Source: an uncultured Opitutia bacterium (GTDB taxonomy: Bacteria; Verrucomicrobiota; Verrucomicrobiae; Opitutales; MB11C04). Taken from it: a stretch of DNA of 24,308 nucleotides. Below, one piece after another: positions 1 through 7,306 of the stretch (its first letter is position 1; the number at the start of each line of letters is the position of its first letter). The stretch lies in contig CAJWWH010000014.1 of assembly GCA_913048545.1 (NCBI GenBank), forward strand, positions 1-24,308, given 5' to 3'. The notes beneath the pieces were generated by a model. That model had not been told where the DNA came from. It did no database searches and saw only the letters and a program-made list of their open reading frames with translations. The translations under genes were made by a program, and so were the position numbers.

Positions 1-1360
1 CACAGAAGGTGGATCCTTTAGCAGTGCTTGATCGAAGAAGGATTTGCCCATTCATTTGCCCAGCTAGTTGCTTACAGATTGTCAACCCCAGCCCGCTTCC
101 ATGTTCCTTAACGCTTCGAGTGGGGGAGAATAAATTTTCCTTAACTTGCATGGGGATACCCGGTCCATTATCGGCAACTAGAAATGCGATTCTGCCTGCC
201 ACTTTTTCAAGTTGCAGGAAGACTTTTGTATGACTACCAGATTCCAATGCATTCTGGACTAGGTTTTGTAGAATCGGAAGAAGAAGATTAGCCTGTAAAT
301 TGGTAATGTTAATCTTGTCCCATTGGCTTGAGATTATGCTTACACAATCACCCTTTCCTTCCTGATTAAACTTTTTTGCAGTCATATAAAGGAGTTCATG
401 GGCTTCAAAAGAATAGCTTTCTTCGTCCAGTTCATATTCTTTGAGACAATTCATGGTCTCATGAACCAGGTTTTCAATCTGTTTTGTGGTTGATTGCAAT
501 GCCTGCTCGGCTAGTTTTGAGTCTGATTTATCTCCACCCAGTTCAAGGTTTTTAAGTCCCATGAGCGGACTTTTAATTGCATGCATTAAGTGGGCGGTGA
601 TTGCACCTAGTCCAGCAGTTTTACAGGCCATGACAAGCCTTTGATTGCTATGCTTTAGATCCTCGGTTTTGGCGAGCAGTTGTGCTTCAGCTTTCTGTAA
701 TCTTTTAAAAAATATACCGAAGACAAAAAGCAAAAGAATAGAGCCAAAGATAAAAACGATCAGGCCTTGTTTTATTACCTGTGATTTGATTGCATTTCGT
801 TCGGGGATAATATCCGGTTTCGGATCAACGATTAGTTCGAGGAACCCCACTTCAGCCTGTTCACCCATTGGGAAAACAATGGAGAGTGCATCACTCTGGA
901 AATTCGTTATTTTTCCAGCATCTACCACTTTTTCTAAAGAGAAAAACCTCCTTTTTTCTTTCTCTATGTTGGTTGGTAAATCAAGGAGTTTACCTTTGCT
1001 ATCATAAGCATATACACCTCGGATGTCGGGAATTTCAAGCGATCTAATTGCTAGGATTCTAAGCCCCTCTACATCGTCGTAAACCAATTGATCCAGGCCA
1101 AGATTAATGTAATCAAGATTTTCTTCGAGGAGTTCCTTTTCTATATCGTCAAAGAGGTTTTTAATTTCAGGTAAAAGGACCTTCGCCGTTCGTTCGATTG
1201 CCAGGTTATAGAATTGATTGAGAGCGAAATACTGGAGGACAAAAGTAAGCAATCCAAAAAGAAATAAGATTGCTCCAATGATGAGCCGTCCATGTTTGGA
1301 CTTTTTTGCACACATCAATGATTGGTTGTTTTCTGATTTCAATTTACCTAGTTTTCCCAT
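1..1360 (-). CDS. Membrane sensor histidine kinase, 3' end cut by the window edge
   Basis: The ORF is read from an ATG at 1360 and is still open at base 2, giving about 453 residues. It has a transmembrane segment near residues 26-47, an extracytoplasmic region of about 150 residues, a second transmembrane segment near 198-218, and a short linker without an obvious HAMP domain. The phospho-acceptor box is HAIKSPL with His260. An N-box (LQNLVQNALE), a G1 box (DNGPGIP) and a G2 box (GSGLGLTICKQL) follow, so only the last few residues should be missing. Such kinases autophosphorylate on His and pass the phosphate to a response regulator. The likely partner is the NtrC-type regulator at 3957-5372, on the same strand and three genes upstream. 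The start lies inside the end of the outer-membrane gene (13-bp overlap), which suggests translational coupling. The inducing signal is unknown; the sensor region matches nothing I recognise. Confidence 0.9.
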   Translation of the reverse strand, partial: MGKLGKLKSENNQSLMCAKKSKHGRLIIGAILFLFGLLTFVLQYFALNQFYNLAIERTAKVLLPEIKNLFDDIEKELLEENLDYINLGLDQLVYDDVEGLRILAIRSLEIPDIRGVYAYDSKGKLLDLPTNIEKEKRRFFSLEKVVDAGKITNFQSDALSIVFPMGEQAEVGFLELIVDPKPDIIPERNAIKSQVIKQGLIVFIFGSILLLFVFGIFFKRLQKAEAQLLAKTEDLKHSNQRLVMACKTAGLGAITAHLMHAIKSPLMGLKNLELGGDKSDSKLAEQALQSTTKQIENLVHETMNCLKEYELDEESYSFEAHELLYMTAKKFNQEGKGDCVSIISSQWDKINITNLQANLLLPILQNLVQNALESGSHTKVFLQLEKVAGRIAFLVADNGPGIPMQVKENLFSPTRSVKEHGSGLGLTICKQLAGQMNGQILLRSSTAKGSTFC

Positions 1361-2742
1361 TTTACACCCAATGCCCAAAAGTTGGAATAATATTCATAAT
1401 CCCTTGCATTGGATTGATCCTCCTCATACCGCCACTTGAAATAAGTTTCCCAGTCAGATGATATTTTACGTGTCACCAGTAAATCAATTGCATAACTCTG
1501 TCTTTCAAATTGAGTATCAGGGGAAACGGTTCTGATATCATATAAATAATTTGCCCAACCTAATTCCGAGACCGATTTCCATTTCTCGCCTTTAATTTCA
1601 TGGGAAAGCTTTGCACTGATTTTACTGTAATCATAATAAGCACCAGCATTATCCGATAATTGGCTGTATTTAAGTTCTAGTCCTACTGTATCTAGCCATG
1701 GGTTCTTCGAGTGCTTTTCCCATGACCCAGAAACGCCTGTTTTTTTAGTTTGGAGATTTCCATCTGATAAATTTATGCCATCTCCATCCTTTTTTTTCCT
1801 TTCAATATAACGAATGGTATGGTGGAAGATTTTCGCATGTAATGTGGTCTGCTCACTATGCTTAGCGGTTAAGTTTACTTGAATTTTTTGATCCGAATTA
1901 TTTTCCGACGGGTTGTCATACCGATCGATTCCAAATGCAGTCTCGGCAGACAATTTTATTTTGGGAGTAAGTTGATAGCCGAAATGAGGAATTATTTCTG
2001 ATTTGTTTGATTGTACCTGCATGGAGAATGGAAGTCCCAAGTCTGAAAAATCAAAAGCCTGATCGTAGTAGGTGTGCCGGAGTTTAAGACCCCCTGAACC
2101 GGGAGAGTTTTTAGGTCTGTATGAATGCTCGCCCTGGACGAGAAGAATACCGCTTAGCTTGTGGTCATCCACTTCCAGAAACCTTTTTCCTTCTCCGTAA
2201 AAATAGAAATAACTTAAGTAATCAGTGTTAGCCTGTCTCAGTAAAAAACTCTCTGTTTCAAATTCCATGTATGTACTTGATTCCCGAATATAGGGTCCAT
2301 ACATGGGGTTATCTGAAAACCCGAAACCAACTGATGCAGAAACGGACGGCAGCCAGTTTTTGGATTTAGCGAGTTCTATAAAATCACTTTCCTTCGATTC
2401 AGTTACTGGGAGCCCGACTTCATCTATCGAGCCAAAGAGAAGAAATTCAAGTTCCTCATCTGTCATTATACTCTCATTTTTAGCAGGAGCATTTTGTGAG
2501 GGAGGAGAAGGAAGGATGGATGGAGTTGCCACAGCCTCCTCCGGAGCAGATTCGACGATTTTGTTGGCAGTAGGACTTGCATCAAAACCACCAAGATTGA
2601 GGACCTCTAGGTTTCCCAAGTTTGAAACAAAGGAAGAAGGTTCTTTTATGACCTGAGCAAATGCATGCTGGGAAAGTACTTCCGAAGCGTGTAAAAGCAA
2701 TACACTTAGTAAAGTAAGAAACCTATGACTTCCCGTAATCAA
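1348..2742 (-). CDS. Outer-membrane beta-barrel protein, secreted
   Basis: This 464-residue protein starts with a signal-peptide-like segment (hydrophobic core FLTLLSVLLL) followed by a low-complexity Pro/Ala/Ser linker to about residue 90. From about residue 125 to the end it is made of alternating hydrophobic and polar strands rich in Tyr, Trp and Phe. It closes with a strand ending WALGVKWEN, which is typical of outer-membrane barrels. The start is TTG at 2742: an in-frame TAA lies only four codons upstream, the next internal Met is around residue 92, and starting there would remove the signal peptide. There is no Shine-Dalgarno sequence. The gene overlaps the start of the histidine kinase, so the two are probably co-expressed. 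I cannot assign a porin family or a substrate. The barrel call rests on strand pattern and C-terminus only. Confidence 0.75.
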   Translation of the reverse strand: MITGSHRFLTLLSVLLLHASEVLSQHAFAQVIKEPSSFVSNLGNLEVLNLGGFDASPTANKIVESAPEEAVATPSILPSPPSQNAPAKNESIMTDEELEFLLFGSIDEVGLPVTESKESDFIELAKSKNWLPSVSASVGFGFSDNPMYGPYIRESSTYMEFETESFLLRQANTDYLSYFYFYGEGKRFLEVDDHKLSGILLVQGEHSYRPKNSPGSGGLKLRHTYYDQAFDFSDLGLPFSMQVQSNKSEIIPHFGYQLTPKIKLSAETAFGIDRYDNPSENNSDQKIQVNLTAKHSEQTTLHAKIFHHTIRYIERKKKDGDGINLSDGNLQTKKTGVSGSWEKHSKNPWLDTVGLELKYSQLSDNAGAYYDYSKISAKLSHEIKGEKWKSVSELGWANYLYDIRTVSPDTQFERQSYAIDLLVTRKISSDWETYFKWRYEEDQSNARDYEYYSNFWALGVKWEN

Positions 2743-2784
2743 GAAGACATATTAAAAAGTTGTTTTACTTTTGCCAAAGAAAAA

Positions 2785-2811
2785 GGAAGGAGCGAGGAAA
2801 TCGCTCCTTCC
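2785..2811 (-). terminator. Intrinsic terminator after the helical-protein gene
   Basis: A perfect 11-bp stem (GGAAGGAGCGA paired with TCGCTCCTTCC, loop GGAAA) is followed on the minus strand by TTTTTCTTTGG. It sits 33 bases after the stop of the gene at 2845-3777 and only about 42 bases before the TTG start of the barrel gene, so it either separates two transcripts or attenuates read-through into the barrel-kinase pair. Confidence 0.85.
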
Positions 2812-2844
2812 TATCAGTTAGATTTAGCTATAAAATTGGAGATA

Positions 2845-3777
2845 TTACAAATCAGAAGTTCGGGTTGCTTCCGTTTCGACAAGTGCCCTGATTTCTTCCT
2901 TAATTTCCTTGGATTGAGTTTTAATCTCTTCGTGCTTTGCTTTGTTGGTCTCTTTGAATTCAGTGATCAATTCCTGCTTTTCTTCTTTCGATGCTTCCTT
3001 AAGCTGTTTGTGGAGCTCTTTACGGGCGGTGTGTAACTCTTCGTGTTTTTCTTTAAGGGCTTCCACTTTAACTTTTAACTCGGTAGTGAGTTCAGGTCTC
3101 TCGGGTTTTTCAGGACGAGCAGATTCGATACTTTCACGAATTGCATCATGTGCTTGTTTGATCGCCTCGAATTTATCTTTGTTATCAGCTTTAAATGCTT
3201 CAATTGCCTCTCTCATTTCCTCTTTGGATGCACCTTCGCCAAGATCTGCCAATTTGGCCTTCATTGATTCATGAAGTTGTTGCTGATCCGCTTTTATTTC
3301 GGCAAGGCTGTCTTTTACTGCATCACTTAACTCCGGTTTTACTCGACGTTTTGGCCTCTTGAATTCGCCTTTCTTTTCCATCTCCCCCCTCAGTGCACCC
3401 AGTTTTTTCTGAGCTTCCTCTCTGGTAATACGACCTTCTTTCAATGCTCCCATAACTTCTCCTTCATGTTTCCGGGGATCCAGTTTTTCTCTTTCAGTCA
3501 GGATTTCGGGCTTTTCGATGGAGTCTTTTTTAAGGTTCTCTTTGATCCAGGATGCAAGAGTGGAACTTCCGTTACCGAAGTCCCCAGGCAGTTCCGTCCA
3601 GTCCTTGGTTTGTGCTTCAGGAGGCTTACCCCAATGGCGAGGGAATTCTTTTTTTACAAATTTCGGGCGGTCCTGAGAATCTCCAAACTTTGGTTTTTCG
3701 GTGGATGGATTTTCCTGTGCAGTGGCCCAAGATATATACAGGCCGCTAACGAGTAATAAGGTAATTAATTTTTTCAT
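2845..3777 (-). CDS. Secreted Lys/Glu-rich helical protein with an internal tandem duplication
   Basis: This 310-residue protein has a clear signal peptide (MKKLITLLLVSGLYISWATA, then Gln-Glu), so it should act in the periplasm or outside the cell. Residues about 46-85 form a compact segment with the pattern HWGKPPE..T.DW..LPG, then GNGSSTLASWI. The rest is charged helix with strong coiled-coil character and no Cys. Two units of about 79 residues repeat: residues 147-224 and 227-303. Both begin with PEL, share ASKEE (183 and 262), a following FK..NK.K.E.IK stretch, and an I.E.I end. I do not recognise a family. Small helical periplasmic stress proteins such as Spy and CpxP are a loose analogy only, and no LTxxQ motif is visible. 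Its placement next to a two-component system with an enhancer-like upstream region suggests it is a main regulated output. Confidence 0.85.
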   Translation of the reverse strand: MKKLITLLLVSGLYISWATAQENPSTEKPKFGDSQDRPKFVKKEFPRHWGKPPEAQTKDWTELPGDFGNGSSTLASWIKENLKKDSIEKPEILTEREKLDPRKHEGEVMGALKEGRITREEAQKKLGALRGEMEKKGEFKRPKRRVKPELSDAVKDSLAEIKADQQQLHESMKAKLADLGEGASKEEMREAIEAFKADNKDKFEAIKQAHDAIRESIESARPEKPERPELTTELKVKVEALKEKHEELHTARKELHKQLKEASKEEKQELITEFKETNKAKHEEIKTQSKEIKEEIRALVETEATRTSDL

Positions 3778-3816
3778 ATCTGTTTGGTTATTATTATAAA
3801 CTTTGGATTTGTTTAA

Positions 3817-3833
3817 CCATTTATGATGCCAAA
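3817..3833 (-). promoter_or_regulatory. Candidate sigma-54 (-24/-12) promoter, degenerate
   Basis: On the minus strand TTTGGCATC is followed by ATAA and ATGG, giving GG-N10-GG where the consensus is GG-N10-GC. The -24 part (TGGCA) matches well and the -12 part poorly. With the -24 GG at 3829-3830, transcription would begin near 3805, leaving a leader of about 28 bases before the ATG at 3777. Support comes from the NtrC-type gene immediately upstream and the paired palindromes behind it. The match alone would not be convincing. Confidence 0.35.
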
Positions 3834-3905
3834 GCTGATTGATTCGTTAACGTATTGTTTGTCAGTATTTTACAAAATTTTCAATCTACCTGTCATTCGA
3901 AATGT

Positions 3906-3953
3906 TTGGAAATAATCCCCAAGTTGATGGGGGTAATTGGAAATAATCCCCAA
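3906..3953. promoter_or_regulatory. Two 17-bp imperfect palindromes, likely activator (enhancer) sites
   Basis: The 17-mer TTGGAAATAATCCCCAA occurs identically at 3906-3922 and 3937-3953, 31 bp apart or close to three helical turns. On the other strand it reads TTGGGGATTATTTCCAA. Six of its eight base pairs around the centre are complementary (TTGG..AT/AT..CCAA), as expected for a site bound by a Fis-type helix-turn-helix dimer. The pair lies about 100-150 bases upstream of the predicted start point of the helical-protein gene and just after the regulator stop codon. Binding by the adjacent regulator is an inference. Confidence 0.6.
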
Positions 3954-3956
3954 ATA

Positions 3957-5372
3957 TCATACCCCTTTTTTCTGAAGTCGATAGCGAATGTAATCCCTTG
4001 GCACGCCAAGCAATCTGGCTGCTTCCGAAATGTTTCCATTTACTTGGGAGATTGCTCGTTCGATGAGTCGAAGCATTTCTTTTTCCAGATCGAACCCATC
4101 CTCTGGAAAGACGAAAGAGGGATTGAGCCAATCATTTTCGGTCAAAAATGCATTATTTTTTAATTCTCTCTGTGGATCGTTTGAAAGTTCGAGTTCTTTA
4201 CCTTTTTCGGCCATGACTAATGCCCGTTCGAGGTCATGTATTAATTCTCTCGTGTTACCATTCCATTCGTGACGAAGAATGTAAGCCTCACTAGATTTTG
4301 ATATTTTGGGTACGGGCAACCTGTATTTTTTGCTTAGACTGGTGAGGAAATGGATGGCTAGCGGAAGAATGTCAGTCCCTCTGGTTCTTAGTTCCGGAAT
4401 ATTGATCCGTAAAAGATTAAGTCGGTGAAATAAGTCTTCCCTAAATTCCCTACTCTGAATCATCTGCCGCAGGTCCTGGTTGGCCGCGGCAATAATTCTG
4501 ATATTTATTTTTATCTCCTTGGTTCCACCGACTCTACGAATGACTCCGTTTTCAATCGCCAGCAAAACTTTGGCCTGTGCAGCGAGGGAAAGGCTTGCGA
4601 TCTCGTCCAGAAAGAGGGTGCCATGGTCGGCCGCTTCAAAAAGGCCAATACGGGCATTTTGGGCATCAGTAAATGCCCCTTTTTCATGCCCGAAGAGTTC
4701 AGATTCAATCAGATTTTCCGGAATTGCGGAGCAGTTGACTTCGACAAATGAGTTTTCAGACCTGGGACCATGAGCATGAATCCAGCGTGCGTAAGTGGAT
4801 TTACCGGAACCGGTTGGACCATCGATGAGCAGGGGAGGGAGGTTTGCATCGAGCCTTCGGTCTGCATCGAGTATTTTTTTCAGTTTTTCCAAGTCTTTGG
4901 CAAACGCACCTTTAAAAAATAGATCATCCGTTTTCTTCTTTTCCTTCTCCCGGTTGTGCTGGTTAAGCCTGACATTTTTTCTCCGGTTATCTGCTCGGGC
5001 AAAAATATAGGCCAGTTCATCCAGGTCAAAAGGTTTGTTCAGGTAATCAGATGCACCCAACTGAATTGCTTCAACAGCGGAGCGAATCCCACCTTCGCCG
5101 GTCATGAGAACCGTCGAAGTATTTTGGGGCACAATTCCTTCCCTCAGAAGTTCGAGGCTGTCGCCGTCCGGTAGGTTTAAGTCAAAAAGTGCAGCATCAA
5201 AACTAAGATCGGTTAAGACTCTTCTTGCTTCTTCAAGACTTTGGCAATGAGTTATTTCAGCGCCACTTTTTTCAAGAAAGGCAGCAATTCGTTTTCCCAG
5301 AAGCAGATCATCTTCAAGGAGGAGAATTTCCTTATCCTTGAAAATTCTGGAATGTTGGTTGCTCGATTTCAT
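3957..5372 (-). CDS. NtrC-family sigma-54-dependent response regulator
   Basis: The protein has 471 residues from the ATG at 5372; the TTG and GTG codons just upstream are in frame but less likely starts. The receiver domain (about 14-125) has the acidic pair Glu20/Asp21-Asp22, phospho-acceptor Asp64, Thr91 and Lys113. The AAA+ domain has Walker A GPTGSGKST (185-193) and Walker B GTLFLDEI (251-258), with a likely arginine finger in FREDLFHRL. The C-terminus carries a Fis-type helix-turn-helix (GNISEAARLLGVPRDYIR). The L1 loop that contacts sigma-54 reads GAFTDA (232-237) instead of GAFTGA, a departure from consensus. The family activates sigma-54 promoters from distant sites after phosphorylation. 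The nearest likely target is the gene at 2845-3777, whose upstream region holds two dyad sites. The likely partner kinase is at 1-1360. Confidence 0.93.
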   Translation of the reverse strand: MKSSNQHSRIFKDKEILLLEDDLLLGKRIAAFLEKSGAEITHCQSLEEARRVLTDLSFDAALFDLNLPDGDSLELLREGIVPQNTSTVLMTGEGGIRSAVEAIQLGASDYLNKPFDLDELAYIFARADNRRKNVRLNQHNREKEKKKTDDLFFKGAFAKDLEKLKKILDADRRLDANLPPLLIDGPTGSGKSTYARWIHAHGPRSENSFVEVNCSAIPENLIESELFGHEKGAFTDAQNARIGLFEAADHGTLFLDEIASLSLAAQAKVLLAIENGVIRRVGGTKEIKINIRIIAAANQDLRQMIQSREFREDLFHRLNLLRINIPELRTRGTDILPLAIHFLTSLSKKYRLPVPKISKSSEAYILRHEWNGNTRELIHDLERALVMAEKGKELELSNDPQRELKNNAFLTENDWLNPSFVFPEDGFDLEKEMLRLIERAISQVNGNISEAARLLGVPRDYIRYRLQKKGV

Positions 5373-5442
5373 CACCAATAAAAGTTGTACCTAGAGTCCT
5401 CGGTAAAAAGAAAAAACTTTGCAAACCCTATTTTTTGTCTTC

Positions 5443-6681
5443 ATGGTTATTTTAATGGGGCGATGGATTTTTGGGTGGATTTGTTTGGTCTTTACTTGGC
5501 CGCTTTTGGCTAAGGACTTTCTTGATACCAATCTCGTACCCGAGTGGGCATCTCTTGATTTATATCAGAATCGTATAAATAGGACTGACTTTGAGCATCT
5601 TCTTACCAGGGTTTATTGTCCCCGTGCCAGTTGGCGAGAGGGTTGGGCAGAATTAAAGGAAGAGGAGGTGTGGATCCGGAAAAGTAAAGCATTGGATGAC
5701 TGGTATAAACTTTCCTTTGGGGATGGAAATCAAACATCCATGGGCGAAGACAGTGTTCCCCAATCCGGGTCTAAACTTTCATTACAGGGACTTACCATTG
5801 CTTTGGACCCAGGGCATATTGGTGGAGATTATTCAAAAATGGAAGGCAGGCATTTTTCGATTGGGGAGAGCCCTCCGGTGAAGGAGGGAAACTTAGCCCT
5901 GACCGTGGCCAAAATTCTCAAAAAAAAATTAGTTGATGTGGGTGCTAAAGTAATTTTAGTGCGTGAAGAAAACCGGCCAGTTAGTGCTTATCAACCCCAA
6001 GACTTTCTTGAGGAGGTTGAGGAATGGATTGTCGCCAAGGAAGAAAGACGGGGAGAAAGATTTCCTGCTGAGGAACGGATGGAGATGATAAAGGATCGAA
6101 CTGAGGTCCTGTTTTACCGGGTAAGTGAGATTCATGCGCGGGCTGATTTTATTAATACCCAGGTTCTTCCCGACTTCGCGTTTTGTATACATCTAAATGC
6201 GGCACCCTGGCCCGATCCAGATTCTTTCGAATTGTTGGATAGAAATGATTATCATGTGCTGGTCAATGGTTGCTATATGGGTGGGGAGCTCGCGGATGAC
6301 CAACAACGATTTGAAATGATTTACCGTCTATTAAACGGGTGGCATAAAACGGAGTTAGTCCTCGCGGAAAATGTGTCTCGCTCATTCAGTCGACTGACAA
6401 AGCTTCCTGCATTTAGTTATAAAGGACCCAATGCATTGAAAGTCGGAGAGGTTAAGGGTGTGTGGGCAAGAAATTTACTTGCTAATCGAATTTACCGTTG
6501 CCCAGTCGTTTTTTTAGAACCTTACATAGCTAATTCTAAAGACGCCTACGAGCGGATTCAGTTAGGGAACTACAAGGGCAAAATGAAAGTCGGTGGCGAA
6601 CCCAAGCTAAGCCTCGTAGAAGAGTATGCTGAATCTGTATTTCAGGGTATCTGTGACAGCTTCTCGGAAAGCCGAAAATAA
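5443..6681 (+). CDS. N-acetylmuramoyl-L-alanine amidase (Amidase_3, zinc), secreted
   Basis: The protein has 412 residues from the ATG at 5443, with a signal-peptide-like N-terminus (MGRWIFGWICLVFTWPLLAK). A TTG at 5419 would give an extra in-frame Met-rich start that is less plausible, and the ATG at 5455 is also possible. The catalytic domain begins at LTIALDPGHIGG, whose His is a zinc ligand. The second ligand is the Glu in VKEGNLAL and the third is the His in FCIHLNAAP. VVFLEPYIAN near the C-terminus supplies the expected catalytic Glu. Family members cut the bond between MurNAc and the stem peptide of peptidoglycan, in cell separation or wall remodelling. About 60 charged residues (EEVEEWIVAKEERR and on) are inserted between the second and third ligand regions, and the domain is larger than in AmiA-like enzymes. 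It is transcribed divergently from the regulator gene. The substrate is inferred from the family. Confidence 0.82.
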   Translation: MVILMGRWIFGWICLVFTWPLLAKDFLDTNLVPEWASLDLYQNRINRTDFEHLLTRVYCPRASWREGWAELKEEEVWIRKSKALDDWYKLSFGDGNQTSMGEDSVPQSGSKLSLQGLTIALDPGHIGGDYSKMEGRHFSIGESPPVKEGNLALTVAKILKKKLVDVGAKVILVREENRPVSAYQPQDFLEEVEEWIVAKEERRGERFPAEERMEMIKDRTEVLFYRVSEIHARADFINTQVLPDFAFCIHLNAAPWPDPDSFELLDRNDYHVLVNGCYMGGELADDQQRFEMIYRLLNGWHKTELVLAENVSRSFSRLTKLPAFSYKGPNALKVGEVKGVWARNLLANRIYRCPVVFLEPYIANSKDAYERIQLGNYKGKMKVGGEPKLSLVEEYAESVFQGICDSFSESRK

Positions 6682-6693
6682 GAAATATCCTGG

Positions 6694-7209
6694 TTATTTA
6701 TCCAGGGAATTAAGCACCATCTTTTTCATGTTAGAAACCTGTCCATCCACGGTCTCTTTTGGGCCGGTCATTTTAATGAATATAGATCCATTTTTTCCTG
6801 AAATAATTGCGGCGAGAAGGGCATAGTTCGGCTTTGGTGTTTTCGGACCAAAAGCACTGCCGCTCAAAAAAGTACCGTGAGCCTGGGCGTAAGAAACAGG
6901 AATGTCACTAATTACGGTGTTCTTTACAATCTTATCCTTGGGCGACTCAAACTGTCCCATCCAACGATCAATGTTAGCCTTGACTCCACCAGATCCACCA
7001 CCACCAAAATGGAAAAAAGCGACTTCAGCATCTTTTCCACCGCTTCCGGGCACCTTAAACTGAGCTTTTCGCATTTTGGAGGTCGGTTTTGATGAAACCC
7101 AGCTGGATGGGGATGTGAAGGAGTAACCTGCCACATCCACTTTTTCCGCAGACAATAATGACGCGCTGAGTAAGCCGAGAAGCAAAGTAAATAAGGTCGT
7201 TAATTTCAT
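6694..7209 (-). CDS. Small secreted protein of unknown function
   Basis: This 171-residue protein has a clear signal peptide (MKLTTLFTLLLGLLSASLLSA). The mature part has a W-x-S repeat region (PSSWVSSKPTSKMRKAQF), a Gly-rich loop (FHFGGGGSGGVKANIDRWMG) and a C-terminal amphipathic helix. The overall feel is a small alpha/beta fold of a type often seen as an uncharacterised secreted protein in Verrucomicrobia and Planctomycetes, but I cannot name a family. It is convergent with the amidase gene, with only 12 bases between the stop codons, and lies downstream of the methyltransferase gene on the same strand. No active-site motif is visible. Confidence 0.75.
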   Translation of the reverse strand: MKLTTLFTLLLGLLSASLLSAEKVDVAGYSFTSPSSWVSSKPTSKMRKAQFKVPGSGGKDAEVAFFHFGGGGSGGVKANIDRWMGQFESPKDKIVKNTVISDIPVSYAQAHGTFLSGSAFGPKTPKPNYALLAAIISGKNGSIFIKMTGPKETVDGQVSNMKKMVLNSLDK

Positions 7210-7275
7210 AATTTATTGGATCAAGTTAATAAGTTACCCAATCTATAAAAAATTAATAGACAGCGTAAGCAAAAA

Positions 7276-7288
7276 AATCACCCTGATT
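7276..7288 (-). terminator. Weak terminator candidate after the methyltransferase gene
   Basis: On the minus strand AATCA-GGG-TGATT is followed by a run of T bases, 18 bases after the methyltransferase stop. The stem is only 5 bp and A/T-rich, so termination would be modest. Confidence 0.35.
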
Positions 7289-7306
7289 GTAAGAATACTA
7301 GATAGG

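Noticed and set aside
2748..2750. ATG at 2750 (minus strand) as the start of the barrel gene
   Set aside because: It is out of frame and runs into TGA after three codons.
5419..5442. TTG at 5419 as the start of the amidase
   Set aside because: The ATG at 5443 gives a normal signal-peptide start; the TTG would add eight residues with no benefit.
6688..6707. CCTGG-TTATTTAT-CCAGG hairpin between the amidase and the small secreted protein gene
   Set aside because: The stem is only 5 bp, it overlaps coding sequence, and it has no U-tract on either side.
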